From contig NZ_CP030047.1 in NCBI RefSeq assembly GCF_015291625.1, positions 5,580,001 through 5,644,000 on the forward strand: 64,000 bases of DNA, read 5' to 3'. This document shows positions 16,045 to 24,835 of this stretch, one piece after another (positions within the stretch are counted from its first letter, which is position 1; each line of letters opens with the position of its first letter). Both the position numbers and the translations under genes were made by a program. The stretch comes from Bradyrhizobium sp. CCBAU 53421. GTDB taxonomy: Bacteria; Pseudomonadota; Alphaproteobacteria; Rhizobiales; Xanthobacteraceae. The notes below the pieces were generated by a model, which worked only from the letters and a program-made list of their open reading frames with translations, did not search any database and was not told the origin of the DNA.

Positions 16045-16695
16045 CTACGCCACCTTCAGGCAGAGCTCGGTACCACCCTTGAGCGGCAGCGTGATCGACA
16101 CGAAGCCATTTTTGGGATCGCGCACGAACTCCAGAAAATCCGCCTCGGCATTGTCGTTCATGACATAGCCGCCGACGCGAAGCTGCGGTGCAACGATCTC
16201 GATCACCTGGCGCGCCAGCGTCGGTCCCTTTTCGCCGGGCCAGCCATCGATCAGGATGAAGTCGACGGGACCGCCGAGATCGCGCAGCGTCTTGCGCGCG
16301 TCGCCCTCGCGGATCTCGGCGTAGTCGGCAAGGCCGGCCTCGGCAAGATTGCGCTTTGCGGCCTGCACCTTGGCCGGCACGATTTCCGAGCCGATCACCG
16401 TGCCGCCGCCATTGTCGCGCATCGCGGCCGCGAAATACAGCGTCGACATGCCGACCGAGGTCGCGAACTCGGCGACGCGCTTGGCGCGCAGGCCGCGGCA
16501 CAACAGGTAGATCAGCTCGCCCTGCTCCGGGTCGATCGAGAAGCCCTGCTCGGCATAGTCGTGCGGATCGCGGCTCATCGCCGGATTGCCGCGCCGACCG
16601 CCGTCGGCCGGCCTGCTGCGCGAGGCCTGCAGGCGCGCGATGACGGCAGCGACGCGGGCGTCGGCAATCGCGCTGTGTGGTTCAGCGTTGTACAT
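16045..16695 (-). CDS. Class I SAM-dependent methyltransferase (O-methyltransferase-like)
   Basis: 216 residues from the ATG at 16695, which follows GGAGACCTTTC. An alternative ATG at 16725 overlaps the padR stop as ATGA and would add 10 residues. The SAM-binding motif I region is RVAEFATSVGMSTLYFAAAM, with acidic GSEIVPAKVQAAKRNL as motif II and VDFILIDGWPG as motif III, the layout of catechol/caffeoyl-CoA-type O-methyltransferases. It is in a two-gene operon with the metal-responsive-looking PadR regulator upstream. The substrate is unknown. Confidence 0.82.
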   Translation of the reverse strand: MYNAEPHSAIADARVAAVIARLQASRSRPADGGRRGNPAMSRDPHDYAEQGFSIDPEQGELIYLLCRGLRAKRVAEFATSVGMSTLYFAAAMRDNGGGTVIGSEIVPAKVQAAKRNLAEAGLADYAEIREGDARKTLRDLGGPVDFILIDGWPGEKGPTLARQVIEIVAPQLRVGGYVMNDNAEADFLEFVRDPKNGFVSITLPLKGGTELCLKVA

Positions 16696-16721
16696 GAAAG
16701 GTCTCCGTTGCTGCGGCTGCG

Positions 16722-17351
16722 TCATTGCTGCAGGATTTCGGCGGCGGCGCGGTCGAGGATTTTCGCGATGCGGCGCGCCTCGGCGGCATCGCAGCCGCGC
16801 TTCTGGCGCAGCGCGCTCTTCAGCGCATGACGGGCGCGGTGCACGTCGTCGGATGCTTCGCTATCTAGATCGCTCACCCCGGCGAAGGCTTCGCGCACCT
16901 CCTCCATGCGGCGGCCGATCCGCGACAGCGCCTCGAGAATGGTATCGGCGGTGGCGCGGTTCTCGGCGAGATACACCTTGCCCTGCTCCGTGATGCTGTA
17001 GAGCTTGCGCGCCGCATCCTGGGTGACGCTGGCATGGCCGATCTCCTCGAGGAAGGTCAGCGCCGGATAGATCACGCCCGGGCTCGGGCTGTAGAAGCCG
17101 TCCGACCGCTCCTCGATCTTCTTGATCAGCTCATAGCCGTGCGCCGGCTGCTCGCCGAGCAGCGCCAGGATCACGAGCTGCAGATCCTGCGACGAGAGCC
17201 GCCGCGATCCCGGAAAGTCGCCGCCACCCCGCCCGAAGAAGCCGTGGCCGCCGCGGCCAAAGCGATGGCCGCCCCGGCCGTGCCGGCCCATGGCGAAGAA
17301 CCCAAACCGGAAACTGTCATCGTCCCGGTCGCGAAACATCGATCGTCTCAT
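16722..17351 (-). CDS. PadR family regulator with Gly/His-rich N-terminus (YqjI-like)
   Basis: 209 residues; the ATG at 17351 follows AAGGA by 8 bases. Residues about 10-45 form an unusual glycine/phenylalanine/histidine-rich arm (MGRHGRGGHRFGRGGHGFF), as in E. coli YqjI, where such an arm binds iron or nickel. The PadR winged helix follows (LQLVILALLGEQPAHGYELIKKIEERSDGFYSPSPGVIYPAL) and a C-terminal helical dimerisation domain. A palindrome 23 bases upstream is probably its own operator. It would repress itself and the downstream methyltransferase in response to metal; this is inference from the family. Confidence 0.85.
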   Translation of the reverse strand: MRRSMFRDRDDDSFRFGFFAMGRHGRGGHRFGRGGHGFFGRGGGDFPGSRRLSSQDLQLVILALLGEQPAHGYELIKKIEERSDGFYSPSPGVIYPALTFLEEIGHASVTQDAARKLYSITEQGKVYLAENRATADTILEALSRIGRRMEEVREAFAGVSDLDSEASDDVHRARHALKSALRQKRGCDAAEARRIAKILDRAAAEILQQ

Positions 17352-17373
17352 TGTCCATTTCCTTACTGAAAAC

Positions 17374-17387
17374 ATATCTTACGATAT
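17374..17387. promoter_or_regulatory. PadR-type operator
   Basis: ATATC-TTAC-GATAT is a perfect 5-bp inverted repeat with 4-base spacer, 23 bases upstream of the PadR start; a second overlapping ATATC-TTCC-GAT follows. PadR repressors commonly recognise ATAT-rich palindromes of this kind. Confidence 0.6.
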
Positions 17388-17541
17388 ATCTTCCGATGGA
17401 TTGGCCACAACCCACGTTTTCGTGAGCTCCCGGGGGCGAAGCTGCGGCCGGAACCGGCCCGGGATTGCCGGTTCACGCCGAGCTTGCCCGTCGTCGCGCG
17501 GCCGGCTTATGGCTTTGAAGTCCCTCCAGCCCTTCCGACTC

Positions 17542-17895
17542 ATGCGCCCCAAAACCTTCGAAGCTCATTGCCTGCGCCTGCCCGCCGCCACCAAGGTGGT
17601 GCAATGGGAGGGCACGTCGGTGTTCAAGGTCGGCGGCAAGATGTTCGCGCTGGCCGGCGGCTATATCGAGAGCACCGGTGGCTTCATGTTCAAGACCTCG
17701 AACATGGCCTATCAGGTGCTGATCGAGCAGGGCCTGGCGCGGCCGGCGCCGTATCTGGCGCGTGCCACATGGGTGCAGCTGATCGGCAATGACGCCCTGC
17801 CCGACGCCGAGCTCAAGGCCTATCTCAATCAGGCGCATGCGCTGATCGCCGCGAAGCTGACCCGCAAGTCTCGCAAGGCGCTCGGGCTCGACTGA
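17542..17895 (+). CDS. MmcQ/YjbR family protein (DUF419)
   Basis: 117 residues, the normal family length from the ATG at 17542 (MRPKTFEAHCLRLPAATKVVQW); an 11-codon longer start at 17509 is possible, and neither has a good ribosome site. VFKVGGKMFALAGG, FKTSNMAYQVLIEQ and the ATWVQL strand are characteristic of the YjbR double-wing fold, a CyaY-like DNA-binding-associated domain of unknown cellular role. It reads away from the padR operon. Confidence 0.85.
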   Translation: MRPKTFEAHCLRLPAATKVVQWEGTSVFKVGGKMFALAGGYIESTGGFMFKTSNMAYQVLIEQGLARPAPYLARATWVQLIGNDALPDAELKAYLNQAHALIAAKLTRKSRKALGLD

Positions 17896-17916
17896 TCGGC
17901 GCGGCCGCGACGCTAT

Positions 17917-18483
17917 TCAGCCACCCAGCGGCTTGTCGGAATCGCCCGACAGCAATTTCGGAAACAGCTCCTTGAAGGCGAACTTGTCGTCACCCTTGGC
18001 GCGCTCGAAGCGCAGCACGACGTCGAAGCGGCTGCTCTCCCATTTGGTCGGCGGCTTGCCCTTGCTGACCGGGATCAGCGGCAGGATGTCGGCGATGATC
18101 GCCTTATGCTCCCAGCACAGCAGCACGACGCCCTTCAGCGCCAGCACCGCCTTCATCAGGTCGGGCTCATCACCTTTGCCGAAGCCCTCGTTCGGCGTCA
18201 GGTCGCGGCGCGCGGCGAGCGCCGAGATCGTCTCGGCCGGACGGCTCGACGGCGGCTGATTGGGCTCGGTTCCGGGCGTCGCGGCGTAGATCGCATCGGG
18301 CTTGGCATAGTCGCCGGTCGTGAGATCGGTGCCAAACAGCGCGGCCCATGCGCCGGCGCGCTGCCAGCCGCGCAGCACGAGCGACTCGGTATCGGACACG
18401 CCGTCCGCGGTGAAGCCGGGCCCCGGCCAGGACTCGCCCGGCTTCTCGGCGTGACGGATGATGAAGAGCGTGAGTGCGTCCAT
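17917..18483 (-). CDS. Histidine phosphatase-like protein
   Basis: 188 residues; ATG at 18483 with GAGG upstream. The N-terminal strand FIIRHAEKPGES contains the RH(A/G)E signature of the histidine phosphatase clan, where His would be phosphorylated. SRPAETISAL and LLCWEHKAIIADIL give the expected second Arg and the distal EH pair. Phosphatase activity is plausible because both His residues are present; the substrate is unknown. It has no signal peptide. Confidence 0.75.
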   Translation of the reverse strand: MDALTLFIIRHAEKPGESWPGPGFTADGVSDTESLVLRGWQRAGAWAALFGTDLTTGDYAKPDAIYAATPGTEPNQPPSSRPAETISALAARRDLTPNEGFGKGDEPDLMKAVLALKGVVLLCWEHKAIIADILPLIPVSKGKPPTKWESSRFDVVLRFERAKGDDKFAFKELFPKLLSGDSDKPLGG

Positions 18484-18571
18484 GGCAGCCTCGCGGAGCA
18501 GTTGCATGATTGGAAGTGACGTCGGACAGGTTGACCCTAGCCTCGATCAGGCCTCCGCTTCATGAACGACG

Positions 18572-19537
18572 TCACACTTTGCGAAAACTCGACCGGTACT
18601 GCGCGGGCGACACGCCGAGCCGCTCGGTGAACACGATGCGCATGCGGTCCGCCGAGCCGAAGCCGCAATCGAACGCAACTGCCTTCAGCGGCCGGTCCGA
18701 GCCCTCGAGCAGCCGCCGCGCGGCGTCGACCCGCGCGCGTTCGACGAATTCGTGCGGCGTGATGCCGGTCTCCTGCGCGAAGGCGCGGCCGAAATTGCGC
18801 ACGCTCATGCCGACGGCTTCGGCCAGCGACTGCAGCGTGTGGCGCTCGCCGACATGCTGCATGACATGGGCCTGCGCGCGCGCAATCGGCGAATCCTCAT
18901 CGACCGGCGCGGTGAGGTAGGGGCTGAACTGCGACTGCCCGCCCTGGCGCTGCGCCACCACGACCAGCCGCTTCGCCACCGCGACCGCAACCTGCGGCCC
19001 ATGACGTTCGGCAACCAGCGCGAGACCGAGATCGATGCCGGCAGTGACACCGGCCGATGTCATCAGCTTGCCGTCGCGAATGTAGATCCGGTCGAAGATC
19101 ACCTCGGCAGCCGGAAAGCACGCCGCCAGTCGCTGCGCGTTCTGCCAATGCGTCGTCACCTTGTGGCCGTCGAGCAGCCCGGCATGGCCGAGCGCAAAGG
19201 CACCGGTGCAGATCGAACCGTAGAGCTCGGCGCGCGCCGGCGCTCCGCGCAGCCACCGTGTCAACGCCGGATCCGGTGCGGCATCGGGCAATGCCGGCCC
19301 ACCAGCAACCAGCAGGATGTCGAATTTCTCTTCTGCCTCGTCGAAGCTGAGATCGGCCGATATCTTCATGCCGTTCGATGCGCGCAGCGGTTCGCGGCTG
19401 GCGCCGACCAGCACCGTCTCGTAGCCGTCGCCATCGGCGACGAAGCCGTTCGTCTCCGCGAACACATCGACGGGACCGGCGACGTCGAGCGCCTGAACCC
19501 CTTCGTGGATCGCGATCGCCACCTTCTGAACCGCCAT
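18572..19537 (-). CDS. GlxA-type AraC family regulator (DJ-1/PfpI + AraC HTH)
   Basis: 321 residues. Residues 1-190 form a DJ-1/PfpI-like domain, with the nucleophile-elbow equivalent GSICTGAFALGHAGLLDG followed by TTHW; the elbow cysteine is kept (SICTGAF). Residues 225-320 carry two helix-turn-helix motifs (TLQSLAEAVGMSVRNFGRAF and PLKAVAFDCGFGSADRMRIVF). It is divergent from the HD-domain gene at 19746 and probably regulates it. Confidence 0.9.
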   Translation of the reverse strand: MAVQKVAIAIHEGVQALDVAGPVDVFAETNGFVADGDGYETVLVGASREPLRASNGMKISADLSFDEAEEKFDILLVAGGPALPDAAPDPALTRWLRGAPARAELYGSICTGAFALGHAGLLDGHKVTTHWQNAQRLAACFPAAEVIFDRIYIRDGKLMTSAGVTAGIDLGLALVAERHGPQVAVAVAKRLVVVAQRQGGQSQFSPYLTAPVDEDSPIARAQAHVMQHVGERHTLQSLAEAVGMSVRNFGRAFAQETGITPHEFVERARVDAARRLLEGSDRPLKAVAFDCGFGSADRMRIVFTERLGVSPAQYRSSFRKV

Positions 19538-19745
19538 ACCTTCTCCGTGCCAGCTGGCGCGAAACGATGTCTGGTTGGCCCGATCCGGCGGCGCACGAGC
19601 GTTGCGAGATCAAGACGAAACGAGCGACAAACACACCACGGATCACGCCAGCAGGCGATCCGAACCCACCGCAGAGACGAGCGCCGGCGGCCCGCGTGTT
19701 TCGCACGCCATGGCCTCGTCTTGCCATATCGAGGAGCGTCTTGAA

Positions 19746-20387
19746 ATGACCGAGATCATCGCCGGCATCCGTGTACCCGACAGCGCCATGGCCCGCGCCG
19801 CCACCCAGCTGGTGCGCGATACCGAGGATGACCTGCTCTACAATCACAGCCGCCGCGTGTTCTTCTGGGGTGCGCTGACCGGCAACCGCCGCAAGCTGAG
19901 GTTCGATCCCGAGCTGCTCTATATCGGCGCCATGTTCCACGACATGGGCCTCACCGCCGCGCATGCGACCCCGGACCTGCGCTTCGAGGTCGATGGCGCC
20001 AACGCCGCACGCGACTTCCTCAGGGGTTACGGCGTCGCCGAACGCGACATCGATGACGTCTGGGTCTCGATCGCGCTGCACACCACGCCCGGCATCCCCG
20101 AGCATATGCGTCCGACCGTCGCACTGGTCACCGCCGGCGTCGAGATGGACGTGCTCGGCATCGCCTATGACGATTTCTCGCACGAGCATCGCGACCATGT
20201 CTGCGCGCACCATCCGCGCGAGGCCAACTTCAAGGAGAACATCATCGATCATTTCGCCGCCGGCACCATCAAAAAGCCGCTGACCACCTTCGGCAACGTC
20301 AAGGCCGACGTGCTGGCGCTGAAGGACGCGAACTACACGCGGGTGAACTTCTGCTCGATCATCCTCGGCTCGAAATGGCCGACATGA
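19746..20387 (+). CDS. HD-domain phosphohydrolase/hydratase-like protein
   Basis: 213 residues from ATG 19746. Metal-binding HD motifs are clear: NHSRRVFFWG supplies the first His, MFHDMGLT the HD pair, and IALHTTPGIPEHM a later His. The layout (HD protein of about 210 residues opposite a GlxA-type regulator) resembles cyanamide hydratase-like or DdiA-type proteins. It is cytoplasmic. An AraC-controlled detoxification or nitrogen-scavenging role is an inference. Confidence 0.8.
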   Translation: MTEIIAGIRVPDSAMARAATQLVRDTEDDLLYNHSRRVFFWGALTGNRRKLRFDPELLYIGAMFHDMGLTAAHATPDLRFEVDGANAARDFLRGYGVAERDIDDVWVSIALHTTPGIPEHMRPTVALVTAGVEMDVLGIAYDDFSHEHRDHVCAHHPREANFKENIIDHFAAGTIKKPLTTFGNVKADVLALKDANYTRVNFCSIILGSKWPT

Positions 20388-20399
20388 CGCCGCGCCGGT

Positions 20400-20852
20400 T
20401 CAGTCGTGCGGACCGCGGTCCGGACCGGGGTTCCGACCGGCGGCCGCGATCGCGAGCCGGCTCATATAGTGGGCCCAGCCCTTGTCATGGGCCTCGCACT
20501 GCGCGACGTTCGGCAGGCCGCTATGGGTCATCCGCAGCAGCGTGCCGGCGTCCTTGTCGATCAGGTCGATCTCGATCAGGCTCGATCCCGGCGGCACTTC
20601 GGGGCCATCCTCCCAGCCGAAGCTGTAGGCGAGACGATGCACCGGCACGACCTCGCGGAACGCGCCGCGCGCGGCGCGGTTGCGGTCGTTGCCGAGGCCC
20701 TTGAGCAGATAGAGCCCGCCGGGATGCAGCTCGGTCTCGGCCTCGAGCCCCATCCAGCTCACGATCTTCTGCGGATCGGTCAGGAACGCGAACACGGTTG
20801 CGGGCGGGGCTGCGATCTGGATCTCGCGTTGAACGATGAAAGCTTCAGTCAT
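20400..20852 (-). CDS. SRPBCC (AHSA1-like START) domain protein
   Basis: 150 residues from ATG 20852 (MTEAFIVQREIQIAAPPATVF), which follows GGAGAATGGATCG; longer frames add unstructured sequence. The ligand-cavity fold pattern is seen in FLTDPQKIVSWMG, LHPGGLYLLK and GTLLRMTHSGL. AHSA1-like proteins bind hydrophobic ligands or act in stress tolerance; the role here is unknown. It is convergent with the HD gene, 12 nt apart. Confidence 0.85.
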   Translation of the reverse strand: MTEAFIVQREIQIAAPPATVFAFLTDPQKIVSWMGLEAETELHPGGLYLLKGLGNDRNRAARGAFREVVPVHRLAYSFGWEDGPEVPPGSSLIEIDLIDKDAGTLLRMTHSGLPNVAQCEAHDKGWAHYMSRLAIAAAGRNPGPDRGPHD

Positions 20853-20929
20853 CGATCCATTCTCCATTGACGGTGGGTCTTCAGGGATAATTCGTGACAA
20901 GGGCGGCGCATCAACCCCATGATGGGGTG

Positions 20930-22021
20930 ATGCAATTGTCCTCGACACTGAGCTGGCTGGTCGACGCCGCGGCCGAGACCGCGAGCGCCAACCGGTTGCT
21001 GGCGGACCTCGGCAGCCATCTTATCACGGATGGCCTGCCGCTTGCCGGCGGCGCCCTGACGCTCGAAGTTCCACACCCGCTGATTGCAAGGCGCACCTGG
21101 TTGTGGCGCGCCGGCAATGGCGAGGTCATCGAGGCGCTGGGCTTTGCGCCGGAACAACCCTTTGCGATGCCCGATATGGTCGGATCCGGCGATGCCGGCC
21201 GGCGTTGGCTCGCTGGCCTGGCGCCCGGCCCCATCCACGAGGACACGATCGGAACGCGGCCGGATGGTCCGACCCTCGGCTGGATCGGGACCCGCGCCTT
21301 CACGCCGGCCGAGGCGGATCAATTGCGCGAGGCGGCGCGCTTCACGGCCGCCCCGCTCGCCGCGCTCGCGGCGCGCGCGACCTTGACGGCGGCGCTGGAG
21401 GCCTATCTCGGCCGGCGCAGCGCGGCGCGCGTCCTGGCATCCCCTCTGCGGCGCAACACCGGCGAAACCATCCGGGCGGCGCTGCTGTTTGCCGATCTGC
21501 GCGGCTTCACCGCACTCTCCGAAAGCCATCCGCCCGCCGAGGTGATCGCGGCGCTCGATGCCTGGTTCGATCGCATCGCCGGCGCGATCCACGCCTTCGG
21601 CGGCGAGGTGCTGAAATTCATCGGTGACGGACTGCTCGCGATCTTTCCGGTCACGACCAGCCCGCGCAGCGCATGCGAGGCGGCACTGCGCGCGGTGTCG
21701 GCGGCGCGCGTCGGCATGGCGCATCTCGATACCGAGCGGCGCAAGCAGGGCCTGCCGCCGCTGCCGTTCGGCGTAGCGCTGCATCTCGGCGAGGTGCATT
21801 GGGGCAATATCGGCGCCGCCGACCGGCTCGACTTCACCGCGATCGGTGCCGCGGTCAATCTTGTGAGCCGGCTGGAAGGCCTGTGCAAGCCGCTGGAGCA
21901 GACCGTGCTGGTCTCGGGCGCGCTTGCCGCCGAAACCGAGATGCCGCTGGTCGCGCTCGGCACCCATGAGCTGCGCGGCATCGCACGGCCATGTGCGGTC
22001 TTCACGCTGCCGCAGAGATGA
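20930..22021 (+). CDS. Class III adenylate/guanylate cyclase
   Basis: 363 residues from ATG 20930 (a GTG at 20894 is possible). The N-terminal about 150 residues form a GAF-like sensor with no clear ligand. The cyclase domain (about residues 175-360) has the first metal Asp in LLFADLRGFTALSE, the second in FIGDGLLAIFP, and GVALHLGEVHWGNIG with FTAIGAAVNLVSRLE, which includes the transition-state Asn and Arg. It makes cyclic nucleotide in the cytoplasm. This domain order is common in multi-copy rhizobial cyclases. Confidence 0.9.
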   Translation: MQLSSTLSWLVDAAAETASANRLLADLGSHLITDGLPLAGGALTLEVPHPLIARRTWLWRAGNGEVIEALGFAPEQPFAMPDMVGSGDAGRRWLAGLAPGPIHEDTIGTRPDGPTLGWIGTRAFTPAEADQLREAARFTAAPLAALAARATLTAALEAYLGRRSAARVLASPLRRNTGETIRAALLFADLRGFTALSESHPPAEVIAALDAWFDRIAGAIHAFGGEVLKFIGDGLLAIFPVTTSPRSACEAALRAVSAARVGMAHLDTERRKQGLPPLPFGVALHLGEVHWGNIGAADRLDFTAIGAAVNLVSRLEGLCKPLEQTVLVSGALAAETEMPLVALGTHELRGIARPCAVFTLPQR

Positions 22022-22026
22022 GGCGG

Positions 22027-22278
22027 TCATCGGAACAGGCGCAACCACGGCGCCAGGTGAAATGTGCTCATCAGCGCGTACATCGGCACCATCCCCTGCA
22101 ATGAAAGCGGTCCCTGCATGGCGCCGCAGATCATGTCGACCGGCGCCAGGGCGGCGACCAGCGCCATCACGGCGAAGGTCGGCGCCGCCGCCAGCGCCAG
22201 CCAGCGCGCGACCGTGGCACCGCGGCCAGTGATGCGGCCCTTCAACCAATCCTGATGTGTCTCGATTCCGGTCATCAT
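22027..22278 (-). CDS. Small membrane protein, unrecognised
   Basis: 83 residues from one of two adjacent ATG codons (22278 or 22275), AGAGAG upstream. Two membrane helices are predicted (VARWLALAAAPTFAVMALVAAL and GMVPMYALMSTFHLAPWL), with MICGAMQGPLS between them. I do not recognise a family. It is convergent with the cyclase and 89 nt from the divergent regulator gene. Confidence 0.6.
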   Translation of the reverse strand: MMTGIETHQDWLKGRITGRGATVARWLALAAAPTFAVMALVAALAPVDMICGAMQGPLSLQGMVPMYALMSTFHLAPWLRLFR

Positions 22279-22342
22279 TCGATCTCTCTGGAGATGATCC
22301 ATGTCGTCATGTGCTAGGTTAGGACCAGGCCTCGGAGGGCGA

Positions 22343-22364
22343 GAGTGACAAGTGTGTCGGGATT
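22343..22364. repeat. 22-bp repeat, copy 1
   Basis: These 22 bases are identical to 48391-48412 and contain a GACA-AGTG-TGTC inverted repeat. The copy ends 3 bases before the start codon of the regulator at 22368. Copy 2 lies about 80 bases upstream of a MarR gene. It may be an operator or a member of a dispersed short repeat family. Confidence 0.65.
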
Positions 22365-22367
22365 CGA

Positions 22368-23588
22368 ATGGACTCGCTGATTACGGCTGCGGCGCGCGCG
22401 CTCGCGGCGGGTGATCCCCTCGGCGCACTGAAACGGGTGGCCCTGCGCGACGACGCGCCGGCGCTGGCGCTACGCGGCATTGCGATGGCCCGGCTCGGCG
22501 ATTTCACCCGCGCCAAGGAGCTGTTGCGGCGCGCGGGGCGCGCCTTCGGTCCGCGGGAAGCCATCGCGCGGGCCCGCTGCGTGGTGGCAGAAGCGGAGAT
22601 CGCGCTGGTGTCGCGCGACCTGTCCTTTCCCGGCAAGAGCCTTGCTGCGGCGCGCGCAACGCTCGCAGCGCGTGGCGATGCGCTCAACGCCGCGCACGCC
22701 GGTTATCTCGAGATCCGCCGCCTGCTCTTGATCGGGAGCCTCGATGCAGCCGAGCGCATGCTCGACGACCTCGACCCGGCGCCCTTCCCGCCGGCGCTGC
22801 GGGTCGGGCATGAGCTGGTCGTCGCCGGAATCGCGATGCGGCGGCTGCGGACCAAGCCGGCGCGCGAGGCACTGGCACGGGCAAGGGATGCCGCACGGCG
22901 CGCCCGCATCGCCGCGCTTGCGGCCGAGGTCGAAAGCACCGCTCAGCTGCTCGCCACGCCCGCAGCACGCCTGATCGCGCGCGGCAGCGAGCGCCCGCTG
23001 CTGCTCGATGAGGTCGAGGCCCTGATGGCGTCGAAGGCGCTCGTCGTCGATGCCTGCCGCTACGTCGTGCGCGACAGCAGCACCACGGTCTCGCTGACGC
23101 GGCGGCCGGTGCTGTTCGCGCTCGCCCGTGCGCTCGCCGAGGCGTGGCCGCACGACGTGTCGCGCGCCATGCTGATCGCACGCGCATTCCGCGGCAAGCA
23201 TGCCGATGAATCGCACCGTGCGCGGCTGCGGGTCGAGATCGGACGGCTGCGCCGCGCCTTGCAGCCGCTCGCCGATCTCAACGCGACGCCTGACGGCTTC
23301 GTGCTGGAGCCGCACGGCCGCCGCGAGGTCACTGTGCTGGCACTGCCGGTCGAGGAGGAGCATGCGGCGGTGCTGGCCTTCCTCGCCGACGGCGAGGCCT
23401 GGTCGAGCTCGGCGCTGTCGGTGGCGCTGGGGGCGAGCCAGCGTACCGTGCAGCGGGCGCTCGACGCGCTGGCCGCCACGGGCAAGGTGCAATCGGTCGG
23501 CCGTGCCCGCGCCCGGCGCTGGATGACGCCCCCGGTGCCGGGATTCACGACGACGTTGTTACTCCCTGCCCCGCTGCCGAACGGCTAG
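22368..23588 (+). CDS. Helix-turn-helix protein with TPR-like domain
   Basis: 406 residues. The N-terminal half (to about 200) is a run of alanine-rich helical hairpins with TPR-like spacing (GDFTRAKELLRRAGRAFGP, GSLDAAERMLDDLDP). The central part (about 240-300) resembles an OmpR/BTAD-type winged helix (LTRRPVLFALARALAEAWP, HRARLRVEIGRLRRAL). The C-terminus has a further HTH (LSVALGASQRTVQRALDALAATGKVQSVG). Probably a regulator; the target may be the beta-propeller gene 88 nt downstream. The upstream 22-bp repeat overlaps its ribosome-site region. Confidence 0.7.
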   Translation: MDSLITAAARALAAGDPLGALKRVALRDDAPALALRGIAMARLGDFTRAKELLRRAGRAFGPREAIARARCVVAEAEIALVSRDLSFPGKSLAAARATLAARGDALNAAHAGYLEIRRLLLIGSLDAAERMLDDLDPAPFPPALRVGHELVVAGIAMRRLRTKPAREALARARDAARRARIAALAAEVESTAQLLATPAARLIARGSERPLLLDEVEALMASKALVVDACRYVVRDSSTTVSLTRRPVLFALARALAEAWPHDVSRAMLIARAFRGKHADESHRARLRVEIGRLRRALQPLADLNATPDGFVLEPHGRREVTVLALPVEEEHAAVLAFLADGEAWSSSALSVALGASQRTVQRALDALAATGKVQSVGRARARRWMTPPVPGFTTTLLLPAPLPNG

Positions 23589-23676
23589 CATCGGGCCACA
23601 ATCAGACCGCTTTCGAGCGAAGTGGAGACCCCTTCGCGTGAGGAAGCCGGGTCAAGACAAGAACCAGGAGTGCCGC

Positions 23677-24321
23677 ATGAAGAAGTCCGAGGCCGAGATC
23701 ATCCGGGAATATGCCTTCGAGGGCGTCGAGAGCGTGGGCGGCGTCAGCTTCGACGGCGAGCAGGTCTGGTTCGCGGCCGGTGGCCAGCTGGTCGCCTTCG
23801 ATCCCGACAGCGGCACCACCACCCGCACGCTCGACATCGCGGCCCATGCCGGCACCGCCTTCGACGGCAAGCACCTCTATCAGATCGCCGAGGACCGCAT
23901 CCTGAAGATCGAGCCGAGCAGCGGACGCGTGGTGTCCACGATCCCCTCGCCCGGCGGCGGTCGCGACTCCGGCCTCGCTTGGGCGGAAGGCTCGCTGTGG
24001 GTCGGCCAGTATCGCGACCGCACCATCGTTCAGGTCGATCCGGAAACCGGCAAGGTGCTGCGCACCATCGAGAGTAACCGGTTCGTCACCGGCGTCTCCT
24101 GGGTCGATGGCGAACTCTGGCACGGCACCTGGGAAGAGGATCAGAGCGACGTCAGGCGCATCGATCCGCAGACCGGCGAGGTGATGGAACGGCTGGAGAT
24201 GCCGCAGGGCGTGTTCGTCTCAGGGCTCGAGTCCGACGGCAAGGACCGGTTCTTCTGCGGTAGCGGCTCGACCAACAACAAGGTGCGCGCCATCCGGCGG
24301 CCGAAGCGCAGCCGCGCGTGA
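23677..24321 (+). CDS. Beta-propeller protein (Vgb/glutamine cyclotransferase-like)
   Basis: 214 residues from ATG 23677, AGGAG 7 bases upstream; no signal peptide with this start. Four to five repeated blades contain DGxxxW/Y and D(P)xSG/ETG turns (FDGEQVWFAAGGQLVAFDPDSG, VDPETGKVLRTI, IDPQTGEVMERL), as in glutaminyl-peptide cyclotransferase-like or Vgb propellers. The enzyme residues of those families cannot be confirmed. It probably binds a ligand or protein in the cytoplasm. Confidence 0.75.
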   Translation: MKKSEAEIIREYAFEGVESVGGVSFDGEQVWFAAGGQLVAFDPDSGTTTRTLDIAAHAGTAFDGKHLYQIAEDRILKIEPSSGRVVSTIPSPGGGRDSGLAWAEGSLWVGQYRDRTIVQVDPETGKVLRTIESNRFVTGVSWVDGELWHGTWEEDQSDVRRIDPQTGEVMERLEMPQGVFVSGLESDGKDRFFCGSGSTNNKVRAIRRPKRSRA

Positions 24322-24333
24322 CGCGAACAGCGC

Positions 24334-24666
24334 TCACCTTTCGGCTAGGGAAAGAATAGAGCGGATGACCTGGCGCTTCTCGTCCGACAAACCCGCGAGT
24401 AGCGCCTCGTCGAGAAGCTCTTCTCGAATGAGCCGTGCAAAGACAAGCGGGAGCTGCGAATATCGATAGTCGAACATCTCATCGAGCTCCCTCCTTTGTT
24501 GGTGCAGATAGTCGCCAACTTCCCACATCTCCGACGGCGTCGCCGCTGCGCCGGCCCTGCTTTTGAATTCGACCATCACCTTGGCGAGTGCGCGCTGCAC
24601 CGCTGAATCATAGGCCTCGCGCGCAATCTTCTTTTCGGCCGGGGACCATTTGAGATCATGGTACAT
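24334..24666 (-). CDS. Conserved hypothetical protein, helical
   Basis: 110 residues starting MYHDLKWSPAEKKIAREAYDSAVQ at 24666; longer frames run into non-coding sequence. It is almost wholly charged helix, with a conserved-looking MWEVGDYLHQQRRELDEMFDYRYSQLPLVFARLIREE core. I recognise similar proteins in Bradyrhizobium and Methylobacterium but no function. It lies between two unrelated convergent or divergent genes. Confidence 0.65.
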   Translation of the reverse strand: MYHDLKWSPAEKKIAREAYDSAVQRALAKVMVEFKSRAGAAATPSEMWEVGDYLHQQRRELDEMFDYRYSQLPLVFARLIREELLDEALLAGLSDEKRQVIRSILSLAER

Positions 24667-24835
24667 TGTAGGCTCTCGAGGACATCGTTGCCGCTGTGAT
24701 GGCGGTCGCTGCAATGGCAACGGGGCGTGTGCGCCCGACCGATCCAGCGGTGCCACAACGTTGCCCCTTTGCCGGCCGCTCGGCAAGAACAATGCATCTC
24801 TCCGAGCGGCGCGCTGCTTGACACTGCGGGCAACC

